Below, piece after piece: positions 14,959-24,000 of a stretch of 64,000 bases of DNA (position 1 is its first letter; the number at the start of each line of letters is the position of its first letter). Below the pieces are notes generated by a model. That model was not told the origin of the DNA. It worked only from the letters and a program-made list of their open reading frames with translations, and did no database searches. Location: NCBI RefSeq assembly GCF_009828015.1, contig NZ_WTYG01000001.1:868001-932000 (forward strand), written 5' to 3'. The position numbers and the translations under genes are program-made. The DNA comes from Qipengyuania citrea (GTDB taxonomy: Bacteria; Pseudomonadota; Alphaproteobacteria; Sphingomonadales; Sphingomonadaceae).

Positions 14959-16520
14959 GCGAAGAGGCCGGGAACGACGCGCTCAGGACCGATCCTCGCA
15001 CCTTCGCGGTGCGCGCGATCGCGATGCTTGGTCAGCTGGTCCTGCCGATAATCGTCGGCGCTTTCGCCATCCTCGATAAAGGCGATCTGGGCGACTTGCT
15101 GCTGTATTTCGTGCCGCTGGTGCTGGTGGCGGGCGGAGGCAACCTCCTGTTCGCCTATCTGCGCTGGACCCGGCTGACCTATACTGTCGGGGACACCGAT
15201 ATTCGGGTGGAAAGCGGCGTTCTGTCGCGCGCGGCACGGTCCGTTCCTTACGAACGGATCCAGGACGTCAGCCTCGAGCAGAAGCCGCTGCCCCGGCTGT
15301 TCGGACTGGTCGAGGTGCGTTTCGAAACCGGCGCGGGCGGTGGTGACGACCTGTCGCTCGCCTATCTGCGCGAAAGCGAGGGCGAACGCCTGCGCGAATT
15401 GGTGCGTTCGCGCCGCGAAGGGCCGGGAGCTTCCGCTGCGCCCACCGGCGAGGACGAACTTGCCCAGGCCAACACCGCGCATCTACTGTACGCCATGTCG
15501 CCCAGACGGGTCGTCACTTTCGGTCTGTTCGAATTCTCGCTGGTGGTCGTCGCGGTCGCGGCAGGCGTGGCGCAGCAGTTCGATTTCCTGCTTCCCTTCG
15601 AAATCTGGGACTGGCGCGGCTGGCGCGACATTTCGGATTGGCGGGCCTGGGGCGACCAGCTTTCCGGCCCCGGCGCATGGCTCGCGGGGCTGGGGATCCA
15701 CGCACAGGTCCTGGGCGCCCTGATCGCGGCCCTGGCGCTGCTTCTGATCGGCGTGGCGAGCGGAGTGGTGCGGACGGTCTTGCGCGAATGGGGGTTCCGG
15801 CTGGAACGAACCGACAAGGGTCTGCGGCGGCGGCGCGGGCTGTTGACGCGAACCGATCTGGTCATGCCGACCCACCGGATCCAGGCGCTGCGGGTGCGGA
15901 CGGGAATGGTGCGGCGCCTGTTCGGCTTCCATGCGCTCAAGGCTGTCAGCCTTGCGAGCGATAGTGGATCCGCGAATCACGACGCCGTCCCCTTCGGACG
16001 GATGAATGAAATTGCGCGCGTCGTGAGTGAAACGGGGTTCGCGCTGCCTGACGAAAGCTCCGACTGGCATCGCGGGGCACCGGCCCACCGAATCGATGCC
16101 TTCCTGTTGGGGCTGGCGGCGATGCTTGTCCTGTCCGGGATAGCCCTAGCCTTGGGGCACTGGAAGCTGGCGATCGTGCCAACCATTCTCGGTGGCGGAG
16201 CGATTGCGTTCGACCAGTTCCTTACCTGGCACTGGACTCGCCATGCGCTCGATCGTGATCGGCTCTATACGGGGCGCGGATGGCTGGCGCCCAGCATGAC
16301 CATCGCCGCGCGGCATAAACTGCAATCGGTCGAGCTGGTGCAGCATCCGCTGGCCCGGCTACGCGGTTATGCCGACGTCCGCTTTGGGCTGGCCGGCGGG
16401 AATTTGCGCCTGCGCGGGCTGTCGGTGGCCGAAGCCGAGCGGGTGCGTGCGGCAGTGCTCGACAGCATGGCTGCGAACGACTTTTCACAGATCGGTGAGG
16501 CCACGCCGACCGGCTGCTAG
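14955..16520 (+). CDS. Bacterial PH-domain membrane protein, YdbT-like
   Basis: A 521-residue partner of the preceding protein. It has several membrane helices in pairs (AIAMLGQLVLPIIVGAFAIL, LLLYFVPLVLVAGGG, FEFSLVVVAVAAGVAQQ, ALIAALALLLIGVASGVV, LGLAAMLVLSGIALALG) alternating with repeated PH-like modules: ESGVLSRAARSVPYERIQDV, RRRGLLTRTDLVMPTHRIQA and GRGWLAPSMTIAARHKLQSV. The three copies of the same start-of-domain motif show internal repetition. The GTG start is set by overlap with the ydbS-like stop. The gene converges on a GNAT gene; their two stops share the 4 bases CTAG at 16517-16520. Function unknown beyond membrane association. Confidence 0.82.
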   Translation: MSEEAGNDALRTDPRTFAVRAIAMLGQLVLPIIVGAFAILDKGDLGDLLLYFVPLVLVAGGGNLLFAYLRWTRLTYTVGDTDIRVESGVLSRAARSVPYERIQDVSLEQKPLPRLFGLVEVRFETGAGGGDDLSLAYLRESEGERLRELVRSRREGPGASAAPTGEDELAQANTAHLLYAMSPRRVVTFGLFEFSLVVVAVAAGVAQQFDFLLPFEIWDWRGWRDISDWRAWGDQLSGPGAWLAGLGIHAQVLGALIAALALLLIGVASGVVRTVLREWGFRLERTDKGLRRRRGLLTRTDLVMPTHRIQALRVRTGMVRRLFGFHALKAVSLASDSGSANHDAVPFGRMNEIARVVSETGFALPDESSDWHRGAPAHRIDAFLLGLAAMLVLSGIALALGHWKLAIVPTILGGGAIAFDQFLTWHWTRHALDRDRLYTGRGWLAPSMTIAARHKLQSVELVQHPLARLRGYADVRFGLAGGNLRLRGLSVAEAERVRAAVLDSMAANDFSQIGEATPTGC

Positions 16521-16813
16521 GCGCGCAGCGGCTCCCATTCGGGATGCTGATCGAATTGCGCGGCGACGTAAGAGCAGCTGGGAATGATCTTGAAGCCTTC
16601 GCGCCGGGCATCGCGCACCAGCGCATCCACCAGCCGCCCGGCGATACCCTGTCCGCGAAGTTCCGGCGGTACGATCGTGTGCTCGGCATCGCGGGCATCG
16701 CCGCGCTGCGTCCATGTGAGCTTTCCGGCCGCCTCGCCCGGGCCGATGCTTACCAGATATTCGCCATGAGTGGTGTGATCGTGGCGTTCGATTACAATTT
16801 CGTCGTTTTCCAT
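16517..16813 (-). CDS. Small GNAT-family N-acetyltransferase (YidJ/Gtn type)
   Basis: A 98-residue single-domain acetyltransferase-like protein. HTIVPPELRGQGIAGRLVDA holds the R-G-x-G-x-A pyrophosphate-binding loop for acetyl-CoA, and KIIPSCSYVAAQF is the late strand typical of the short Gcn5-like family (YjdJ/GTNH types, about 90-100 aa). The substrate is unknown; small members lack obvious specificity motifs. It has no operon partners, and its end overlaps the convergent PH-domain gene by 4 bases. Confidence 0.85.
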   Translation of the reverse strand: MENDEIVIERHDHTTHGEYLVSIGPGEAAGKLTWTQRGDARDAEHTIVPPELRGQGIAGRLVDALVRDARREGFKIIPSCSYVAAQFDQHPEWEPLRA

Positions 16814-16866
16814 GTCCGAAAGTTTCCCTTCTGGGCAAGCAACGTTCCCCTGTCTAAGGGGTTCCG

Positions 16867-17862
16867 ATGCTGTTTCTCTCCGACAATGCAGCCGCAGTTC
16901 ACCCTGCGGTCTGGGACGCCCTCAAAGCCGCCGACGAGCCCGATTCGCCCTATGACGGCGACAGGTGGAGCGCGGCGCTGGACGACCGGTTTTCGCAGCT
17001 GTTCGGCCGCCCATGCACGGTACTCTGGGCAGGCACCGGGACCGCAGCGAACTGCCTCGCGCTCGCCACCATGGTCCCGCCCCACGGAGCGGTGGTCTGC
17101 CATGAAGAAGCGCATATCGAAATGGACGAAGGCGGCGCGCCGGGTTTTTACCTCCACGGGGCCAAGCTGATTCTGGCAGAAGGCACTGGTGCCAAGCTGA
17201 CGCCGGAGGCCATTCGCGCAGCGGTCGATCCGATCCGCGACGATGTCCACCAGGTTCAGCCGCATGCGATCTCGATCACGCAGCCGAGCGAATATGGCCG
17301 CGTCTACCGACCGGATGAAATCGCCGCGATCGCCGAACTGGCGCGCGAACGCGGGCTTGGCCTGCACATGGACGGCGCACGGTTCGGCAATGCGGTCGCG
17401 TTCCTCGATTGCGCGCCCGGGGACGCGGTCGGAGCGGCCGACGCGCTCAGTTTCGGTTTTATCAAGAACGGCGGAATGAGCGCCGAGGCGATCGTATTCT
17501 TCGATCAGGAGCTCGCCGATGTCGCGCGCTATCGCCGCAAGCGGGCAGGGCACCTCCAGTCGAAGGGACGCTTTCTCGCCGCGCAACTCCACGCCATGCT
17601 CGAGCGGGAGGTCTGGCTGGACAATGCCCGGCACGCCAATGCCGCCGCGCAGGAGATCGCACGCGCGTGCGAAACGCGGCTGATGCATCCGGTCGAAGCC
17701 AATGAAGTGTTCGTTCGCTGTACAGCTGACGAGCGTGATGTGCTTCGTGCACAAGGCTTCGGTTTTTACGACTGGGGTGCAGATGCGGCGCGCTTCGTCA
17801 CGGCCTGGAACACGCGCGGCGCCGACGCCGCCGCGCTCGCTCGGGCCATCGCCAGCCTATGA
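16867..17862 (+). CDS. ltaE: Threonine aldolase family, PLP-dependent
   Basis: A 331-residue fold-type I PLP enzyme, best matched to low-specificity L-threonine aldolases that split threonine or allo-threonine into glycine and acetaldehyde. Evidence: FLSDNAAAVHPAVWDAL at the start, WAGTGTAANCLAL (PLP phosphate cup), LHMDGARFGNAVAF (PLP-ring aspartate) and LSFGFIKNGGMSAEA with the Schiff-base Lys200. The SFGxxKNG version of the lysine loop is usual in alphaproteobacterial members, which may prefer other beta-hydroxy amino acids. The stop overlaps the start of an EamA transporter by 4 nt, suggesting coupled export of an amino acid or metabolite. Confidence 0.85.
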   Translation: MLFLSDNAAAVHPAVWDALKAADEPDSPYDGDRWSAALDDRFSQLFGRPCTVLWAGTGTAANCLALATMVPPHGAVVCHEEAHIEMDEGGAPGFYLHGAKLILAEGTGAKLTPEAIRAAVDPIRDDVHQVQPHAISITQPSEYGRVYRPDEIAAIAELARERGLGLHMDGARFGNAVAFLDCAPGDAVGAADALSFGFIKNGGMSAEAIVFFDQELADVARYRRKRAGHLQSKGRFLAAQLHAMLEREVWLDNARHANAAAQEIARACETRLMHPVEANEVFVRCTADERDVLRAQGFGFYDWGADAARFVTAWNTRGADAAALARAIASL

Positions 17863-18803
17863 GCGCGCCTGCCGAGGCCGAGAGCCTGTTTACCCCGCGC
17901 AATTTCATCGCCTTCGTGATTGTCAGCCTGATTTGGGGCGGCACCTGGCTGGTCATCCGCGACCAGATCGCCAGCGTTCCGGCGAGCTGGTCAATCTCAT
18001 ACCGCTTCGTAATCGCCGCGCTGGGCATGTTCGCGCTTGCCGCCCTGCGCCGCGAACCGCTGCTGCTGGTCGCGGGGGGGCTGCGCTGGGCGGCCTTGCT
18101 CGGCCTCTTCCAGTTCACGCTCAACTTCGCGTTCGTCTACAATGCCGAAGCCTATATTACCTCGGGCCTGGTCGCAGTGATGTTCGCCTTGCTGGTGGTG
18201 CCCAATGCCGTCCTGGGCCGGATCTTCCTGCACCAACCCATCACCGGTGCATTCGTGCTCGGGTCGCTGATTGCGGCGATCGGTGTCGCGCTGCTGTTCG
18301 CGCATGAATGGCGTTCTTCGCCGGCAACACTGCAACAGGTGCTGCTCGGGGCTGGCCTGACGGTTGGCGGCATCCTTTCGGCCAGCGCAGCCAATATCAC
18401 GCAAGCAATGGAGGGCGCGAAAAAGCAGCCTTTCCTTGCGCTCCTGGCATGGGCGATGACAATCGGCGTGCTGATCAACACCGTCTTTGCGCTGGTAACG
18501 GCAGGCCCGCCCCAATTCGATCCCCGACCATCCTACACGATGGGGATCCTGTTTCTCGGCCTCGCCGGATCGGTCGTCACCTTCCCGCTTTATTACGGCC
18601 TCGTCCGCAAGGTCGGGGCGGGGAAGGCGGCTTACAGCTCGGTGATCGTCCCGGTTGTGGCCATGATCCTCTCGACGCTGTTCGAAGGGTTCGTCTGGGG
18701 ACCGTTGCCGGCCGCCGGGGCAGTCGTCACGCTGGTCGGTATGGTCGTGGCCATGCGGGGCCGGGCAACCGCACCACCGCGGCGGGCTACGCCCGAGCCG
18801 TGA
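17859..18803 (+). CDS. DMT-superfamily permease (EamA domains)
   Basis: A 314-residue inner-membrane transporter with ten predicted helices and the two EamA repeats of the drug/metabolite family: FIAFVIVSLIWGGTWLVIRD begins the first and ILSASAANITQAMEGAK the second. Family members include amino-acid and metabolite exporters; no residue here fixes the substrate. Translational coupling to the threonine aldolase gene hints at handling threonine, glycine or a related compound, which is inference only. The last 17 nt overlap the convergent YeeZ-like gene. Confidence 0.85.
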   Translation: MSAPAEAESLFTPRNFIAFVIVSLIWGGTWLVIRDQIASVPASWSISYRFVIAALGMFALAALRREPLLLVAGGLRWAALLGLFQFTLNFAFVYNAEAYITSGLVAVMFALLVVPNAVLGRIFLHQPITGAFVLGSLIAAIGVALLFAHEWRSSPATLQQVLLGAGLTVGGILSASAANITQAMEGAKKQPFLALLAWAMTIGVLINTVFALVTAGPPQFDPRPSYTMGILFLGLAGSVVTFPLYYGLVRKVGAGKAAYSSVIVPVVAMILSTLFEGFVWGPLPAAGAVVTLVGMVVAMRGRATAPPRRATPEP

Positions 18804-19572
18804 TCGCCGCGAGCCCTTCGCGATAGGTCGGGAAGGCGGGTTCCCAGCCAAGCACGCGTTTCGCCTTGCCATTGGCGACGCGTCGGTTCTCGGCGTAGAA
18901 ACCGCGCGCCATCGGCGACAGCCCTGCATCCTCGATGCTTTGCAGCGGCGGCGGCGCCTGGCCCAGCAGACGGCAGGCTTCTTCGATGACGGTGTTCTGG
19001 CTCGTGGGCAGATCGTCCGCCAGATTATAGGCGCCCGCTGGTGCATTGCGGCCGATCGCAGCGATCACGCCCGCCACGATATCCGTCACGTGAACGCGGC
19101 TGAAAACCTGCCCCGGAAGATCTATGCGGTGCGCCTTGCCCTGTTCGATCCGGTCGAATGCGCTACGACCCGGCCCGTAGATGCCGGGAAGACGGAACAC
19201 CCGCGCGCCGGCATCCAGCCAGCGCGAATCGCATTCCGCCCGTGCGCTGCGCCGCCCGCCGCCGGTGGGGGAAGCCTCGTCGACCCAGGCCCCCTGCGCA
19301 TCACCATAGACCCCCGTCGACGACAGATAGCCCAGCCACCGGTCGCCGATCAGGTCGCCATAGCGGTCGAGCACCGGATCGCTTCCTTCGCTGGGCGGAA
19401 CGCTGCTCAGGACATGGGTGGCAGCATCCACAGCCTGCGCGACGGCGGTGCGGTCGTCGAACGCCAGATTGCCCGCGCTGCCGGTAGCATCGACATGCCA
19501 GCCCCTGCCGCGCAGCGCATCGGCGATCCGTGTCGCTGTATAGCCGAGGCCGAAGATCAGCAGGCGAGTCAT
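18787..19572 (-). CDS. NAD-dependent epimerase/SDR, YeeZ-like
   Basis: A 261-residue atypical SDR. LLIFGLGYTATRIADALRGR forms the Rossmann nucleotide loop (GxGYxxxxxA); LSSVPPSEGSDPVLDRYG and WLGYLSSTGVYGDAQGAWVDE show the catalytic-type YLSSTGVYG segment; RLPGIYGPGRSAFDRI is also typical of YeeZ. The physiological substrate of YeeZ is unknown. The ATG at 19572 is taken because the dinucleotide motif begins right after it; the longer upstream frame reads as non-coding. The gene overlaps the EamA gene tail to tail. Confidence 0.83.
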   Translation of the reverse strand: MTRLLIFGLGYTATRIADALRGRGWHVDATGSAGNLAFDDRTAVAQAVDAATHVLSSVPPSEGSDPVLDRYGDLIGDRWLGYLSSTGVYGDAQGAWVDEASPTGGGRRSARAECDSRWLDAGARVFRLPGIYGPGRSAFDRIEQGKAHRIDLPGQVFSRVHVTDIVAGVIAAIGRNAPAGAYNLADDLPTSQNTVIEEACRLLGQAPPPLQSIEDAGLSPMARGFYAENRRVANGKAKRVLGWEPAFPTYREGLAAITARA

Positions 19573-19831
19573 GCCACGCCGTAACCAAACGCTTGCCTGG
19601 TGGACCGCGTGCAAAAGGCACTCGGAGCAGCACGGAGCGGGGCGGAAATGTCGCGGCTGATATTGGCCGCAGAAAAGAGGTCGAACACGAGGATCATGCG
19701 AGGTCGCTGGCTGGGGCAGGCCAGCGGCGCTGTCAATCGCTGCAATCGGCGCAGCGCCTTGTGAACGCAATGTCTCGACGGACGTTGCAAGGAGTGACAG
19801 ATCAAGAAGCTACGCATTCGACAGGAATTCC

Positions 19832-22483
19832 ATGGATATCGCGCGCACTCCCGCAACCCCCGACGGCAATCCCGAAATGGCCGACGCCGCCATCCAGCCA
19901 AAGGCCCCACCCGAAATCCGCCGCGAGGATTACAAGCCCTTTCCCTGGCTGGTTCCGACCATCCGCCTGACGTTCGATCTCGCATTGGATAAAACGCGAG
20001 TTACCGCAAGACTGGAGATCGAACGCAATCCGGCGGCTGAAGCGGAGCGGACCATCCGCCTGAACGGCGACGGGCTCCAGCTCGAGTCCCTATCGTGCGA
20101 CGGCGACGAAAGTACCGATTACCGGATGGATGGCGAAGATCTGCTGGTGACGCTTCCCGGCGAACGCCACTCGCTCGAGATCGTCACCGTCATCGATCCG
20201 TCGGCCAATTCGCAACTGATGGGGCTGTACGCTTCGGGCGGAATGCTGTGCACGCAATGCGAAGCGGAAGGGTTCCGCCGGATCACCTTCTTCCCCGACC
20301 GGCCCGACGTGCTGAGCACCTATACCGTCCGGATGAGCGGGCCCAAAGCCCTGTTTCCTGTCCTGCTCTGCAACGGCAATCGGACGGATCAGGGCGAGGA
20401 AGGCGCTACGCACTGGGCCGAATGGCACGATCCGTGGCCCAAGCCGTCCTATCTCTTCGCACTCGTCGCTGGCGATCTTGTCGCCCGCAGCGACAGCTTC
20501 ACGACCATGAACGGCCGCGAGGTGGAGCTCAACGTCTATGTCCGCGACGGCGATCTCGACCGGACCGAGCACGCGATGAAAAGCCTCAAGCGCTCGATGC
20601 GCTGGGATGAGGAGGTCTTCGGGCGCGAATACGATCTCGACCTGTTCAACATCGTCGCAGTATCCGATTTCAACATGGGGGCGATGGAGAACAAGGGCCT
20701 CAACATCTTCAACACCAAATACGTCCTTGCCGACCCCGAGACCGCCACCGATGGCGATTACGACGGGATCGAAGGCGTAATCGGCCATGAGTATTTCCAT
20801 AACTGGTCGGGCAATAGGATAACCTGCCGCGACTGGTTCCAGCTGAGCCTCAAGGAAGGCTTCACGGTACTGCGCGACCAGCTGTTCAGCGCGCAAATGG
20901 GCAGCGCGCCGGTCAAGCGGATCGAGGATGTGCGCGTGTTGCGCGGTGTGCAGTTTCCCGAGGATTCGGGGCCGCTGGCTCATCCGATCCGTCCGGATTC
21001 GTATCGCGAAATCAGCAATTTCTACACTGCCACTGTCTATAACAAGGGCGCCGAGGTCATTCGCATGATGCGGACGATGGCAGGCGAGGAAGCCTTCCGC
21101 CGCGGCACCGATCTCTACTTCGAGCGCCACGATGGCGAAGCGGCGACCTGCGAGGACTTCGTTCGCGCGATGGAGGACGGCGCCGATCTGGATCTTGCGC
21201 AGTTCCGGCTATGGTACTCGCAGGCCGGGACCCCCAAGGTTGCCGCGCGGCTGATACATGAAGGCCAGACCGCCACGCTCACGCTGACGCAAACCGTACC
21301 TGCGACGCCAGGCCAGCCCGACAAGCAGCCGATGCCTATCCCGCTCAGCCTGGCGTTGTTCGACCGTGAGAGTGGCAATCACGCGGGTGAAGAACTGGTA
21401 GTGCTCGATAGCGAGACCGCACAATTTTCCTTCGACGGCTTTGCGACCAGACCCGTGCTCTCGATCAATCGCGGCTTTTCGGCGCCGGTCTCCATCGACC
21501 GTGATGTTCCGCGCGACGAACTCGTCTTCCTTGCCGCGCGCGACGACGATCCCTTCGCGCGGTACGAAGCGATGCAGGAACTGATGACAGGCTATCTTGT
21601 CGGCAGCGTCTCAGGCGAGCTCGACGATGCCGAGCGCGACGCTGCGCGCGGAGATATCGCGCAGGCGATGCGCGCAGTGATCGAGGATAGCGCGCTCGAC
21701 GATCTGATGCGCGGCGAACTGATGGTCATGCCGAGCCAGGCGTACATAGCGGAACAGATGCTGATCGCCGATCCGGGCAGTATCCATGCCGCTCGCGAAG
21801 CGCTCAAGGCGGACGTAGCCACACGGCTCGCCGATCCTCTCCATGCGCTCTACGAAAGAGCCGCCCAAGTGCCCTTTGCACTCGATGCCGAGGCGAAGGG
21901 CGCGCGCAAGGTCAAGACGCTGGCGCTATCCTATGCCGCTGCCGGCGATCCGGCCACCGCATCCGGTCTTGCGGCGCAGCAATACGACCGCGCGGACAAT
22001 ATGACCGATCGGCAGGGCGCGCTGATGGTGCTGGCCGGGCTCGACAGTGCGGAACGCACCGGCCGGCTGCTCGACTTCTACAATCGATACCAGGGCAACG
22101 CTCTGGTGATCGACAAGTGGTTCGCGCTGCAGGCCAGTTCGCTTCATCCCCACGCGATCGAGCATGTGAAGGCCTTGCGCGAACATGAGGATTTCGCGCT
22201 GCGCAATCCGAATCGCGTGCGGTCGCTCTACATGGCCTTCGCCAGCAACCCCGGCGCGTTCCATTCTGCCGATGGCGAGGGCTATCGCATGCTCGCCGAT
22301 CTGATCCTCGAACTCGATCCGATCAATGCGCAAACCGCTGCCCGGTTCGTTCCCGCACTGGGGCGCTGGCGCCGGATCGAGGAAGGCCGCGCGCAGTTGA
22401 TGCGCGAAGCGCTCCAGCGGATTGCCGAAGCGCCGAAGCTGTCGCGCGATACATATGAACAGGTTACCCGTTCGCTGGGCTAG
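19832..22483 (+). CDS. pepN: Aminopeptidase N (M1 metallopeptidase)
   Basis: An 883-residue zinc aminopeptidase that trims N-terminal residues from cytoplasmic peptides. The exopeptidase motif GAMEN lies at 283-287. The zinc site is HEYFH at 319-323 with Glu342 completing HExxH-x18-E. ITCRDWFQLSLKEGF follows, and the catalytic tyrosine region (NFYTATVYNKGAEVIRMM) is present. The C-terminal half holds the DUF3458 domains typical of proteobacterial PepN. An AGGAATTCC site precedes the first ATG; a second ATG at 19877 is possible but lacks a better site. The 259-nt region upstream has no visible gene. Confidence 0.96.
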   Translation: MDIARTPATPDGNPEMADAAIQPKAPPEIRREDYKPFPWLVPTIRLTFDLALDKTRVTARLEIERNPAAEAERTIRLNGDGLQLESLSCDGDESTDYRMDGEDLLVTLPGERHSLEIVTVIDPSANSQLMGLYASGGMLCTQCEAEGFRRITFFPDRPDVLSTYTVRMSGPKALFPVLLCNGNRTDQGEEGATHWAEWHDPWPKPSYLFALVAGDLVARSDSFTTMNGREVELNVYVRDGDLDRTEHAMKSLKRSMRWDEEVFGREYDLDLFNIVAVSDFNMGAMENKGLNIFNTKYVLADPETATDGDYDGIEGVIGHEYFHNWSGNRITCRDWFQLSLKEGFTVLRDQLFSAQMGSAPVKRIEDVRVLRGVQFPEDSGPLAHPIRPDSYREISNFYTATVYNKGAEVIRMMRTMAGEEAFRRGTDLYFERHDGEAATCEDFVRAMEDGADLDLAQFRLWYSQAGTPKVAARLIHEGQTATLTLTQTVPATPGQPDKQPMPIPLSLALFDRESGNHAGEELVVLDSETAQFSFDGFATRPVLSINRGFSAPVSIDRDVPRDELVFLAARDDDPFARYEAMQELMTGYLVGSVSGELDDAERDAARGDIAQAMRAVIEDSALDDLMRGELMVMPSQAYIAEQMLIADPGSIHAAREALKADVATRLADPLHALYERAAQVPFALDAEAKGARKVKTLALSYAAAGDPATASGLAAQQYDRADNMTDRQGALMVLAGLDSAERTGRLLDFYNRYQGNALVIDKWFALQASSLHPHAIEHVKALREHEDFALRNPNRVRSLYMAFASNPGAFHSADGEGYRMLADLILELDPINAQTAARFVPALGRWRRIEEGRAQLMREALQRIAEAPKLSRDTYEQVTRSLG

Positions 22484-22487
22484 TACG

Positions 22488-23150
22488 ATGCGCGACTATC
22501 TTACGGCTTCCTCGCTGGGCGATATCCCTCATGGGTTCTCCAGCTCCGCGGGCCTTGGCGCGGACCAGATTCTTCCCGGCGCCGCGCTTGTCCGCGTCAG
22601 GCAGGTCCATTCCGCGACGGTCGTGACCGCTTGCGATGCCTGGGAAGAGCCTCCCGAAGCCGATGCAATCGTCACGGACCGGCCTGCCCTTGCGCTGGGT
22701 ATCGTTACCGCGGACTGCGCGCCGGTGCTGCTCGCCGATCCGGAGGCGCGCGTCATCGGCGTGGCGCATGCCGGGTGGCGCGGTGCATCGGCTGGCGTGC
22801 TTGGCAACACGGTAGCCGCGATGGAGACCCTCGGCGCAAACCGCGGGGCCATCCGGGCGGCCATCGGGCCGACGATTGCCCAGGCAAGCTACGAGGTCGA
22901 CGCCGCGTTTCGGGACCATTTCACGCACGCCGATGCCCGCTTCTTCACGCCCGGCCGCGCTGGACATTGGCAGTTCGACCTGCCGGCCTATGCGGCCCAG
23001 CGCTTGCGCGAGGCAGGCGTCACCCGGATCGACGACGTGCGACAGGATACCTACACGCAGCCAGAGCGTTTTCATTCCTATCGCCGCGCAGGGCACCGGG
23101 GCGAGGAAACGGCCGGCCGCCAGCTCAGCATCATCGCGCTTGGCCGATAG
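22488..23150 (+). CDS. pgeF: Peptidoglycan editing factor/purine nucleoside phosphorylase YfiH family
   Basis: A 220-residue member of the YfiH/PgeF (multicopper-oxidase-like, DUF152) family. The family contains a zinc site formed by one Cys and two His: here VRQVHSATVV gives the first His, GIVTADCAPVLLAD the Cys and GVAHAGWRGASAGVL the second His. RFHSYRRAG...GRQLSIIALG is the usual C-terminus. Members act on purine nucleosides; the E. coli protein also limits errors in peptidoglycan precursor composition. The start at 22488 gives the conserved short N-terminus ending in IPHGF. It begins 4 nt after pepN, so the two are probably co-transcribed. Confidence 0.9.
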   Translation: MRDYLTASSLGDIPHGFSSSAGLGADQILPGAALVRVRQVHSATVVTACDAWEEPPEADAIVTDRPALALGIVTADCAPVLLADPEARVIGVAHAGWRGASAGVLGNTVAAMETLGANRGAIRAAIGPTIAQASYEVDAAFRDHFTHADARFFTPGRAGHWQFDLPAYAAQRLREAGVTRIDDVRQDTYTQPERFHSYRRAGHRGEETAGRQLSIIALGR

Positions 23151-23404
23151 AGCCAATCGCCGGTGCCGGGCCGGAACGGGCCTCGGTTGCACGCGACTGC
23201 ATAAAGCTTGCCAAAATGGCGGTTGGCAACCCGCCGCAGAGCGGCTAGAGGCGCGTCCAAACCGGGCACATATGGGGCTTTTGCGGACGCGTTATCTATG
23301 TCGTGTGCGCCGGCTTTCCACCTCACCCGGTCGATAAATTCGCACAGCGCGTCTCCGGGTCCAGGCCCGGGGCGCAGGTACAAGGCAGGCAAGGCAAAGC
23401 GCTG

Positions 23405-23977
23405 ATGGCAGACACGGCTGCAACCGCAACTCCCGAAACGGCAGGCGACACCGCCGATGGCATTCGCCGCCGCGATTTCCTCGACATCGCTGCGGTAAGC
23501 GCGGCAGGTATCGGCGGCCTAGCGGTCGTCTATCCGCTGGTTACTCAGATGGCGCCGTCGAAGGACGTGCTCGCCGCCAGCTCGACCGAGGTCGACGTTT
23601 CGGCGATCGAGCCGGGGCAGGCGATCAAGGCCGTCTTCCGCAAGCAGCCGCTGTTCATCCGCCGGCTTACCCCGGCCGAAGTCGCCGCCGCCAATGCGAC
23701 GCCGGCACGCTCGCTTCGCGATCCGGCATCGCTCGCCGATCGGACGAAGGAAGGGCATGAGGACATGCTCGTCACCATGGGTGTATGCACCCACCTCGGC
23801 TGCGTCCCGCTCGGGGCGGCCGAAGGCGAAGTGAAGGGCGAATTCGGCGGGTATTTCTGCCCCTGCCACGGTTCGCACTACGACACCGCGGGCCGTATCC
23901 GTAAGGGTCCGGCCCCGACCAACCTCGAAGTGCCGGAGTACGAGTTCACCTCGGACACCGTCATCCAGGTCGGCTGA
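23405..23977 (+). CDS. petA: Ubiquinol-cytochrome c reductase Rieske iron-sulfur subunit
   Basis: The 190-residue Rieske protein of respiratory complex III. An N-terminal Tat-type signal-anchor [18 protein letters not shown] (from residue 21) holds it in the inner membrane with the cluster domain in the periplasm. Box I CTHLGC (128-133) and box II CPCHGS (152-157) give Cys128/His130 and Cys152/His155 as 2Fe-2S ligands, with Cys133-Cys154 as the expected disulfide. The [12 protein letters not shown] segment is the conserved proline loop. The ATG at 23405 is used because the longer frame adds no signal-like sequence. First gene of petABC; the 254 nt upstream should hold the promoter, but none is clear. 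Confidence 0.97.
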   Translation: MADTAATATPETAGDTADGIRRRDFLDIAAVSAAGIGGLAVVYPLVTQMAPSKDVLAASSTEVDVSAIEPGQAIKAVFRKQPLFIRRLTPAEVAAANATPARSLRDPASLADRTKEGHEDMLVTMGVCTHLGCVPLGAAEGEVKGEFGGYFCPCHGSHYDTAGRIRKGPAPTNLEVPEYEFTSDTVIQVG

Positions 23978-24000
23978 GCTTAGAGAGAAGAGACGATACG

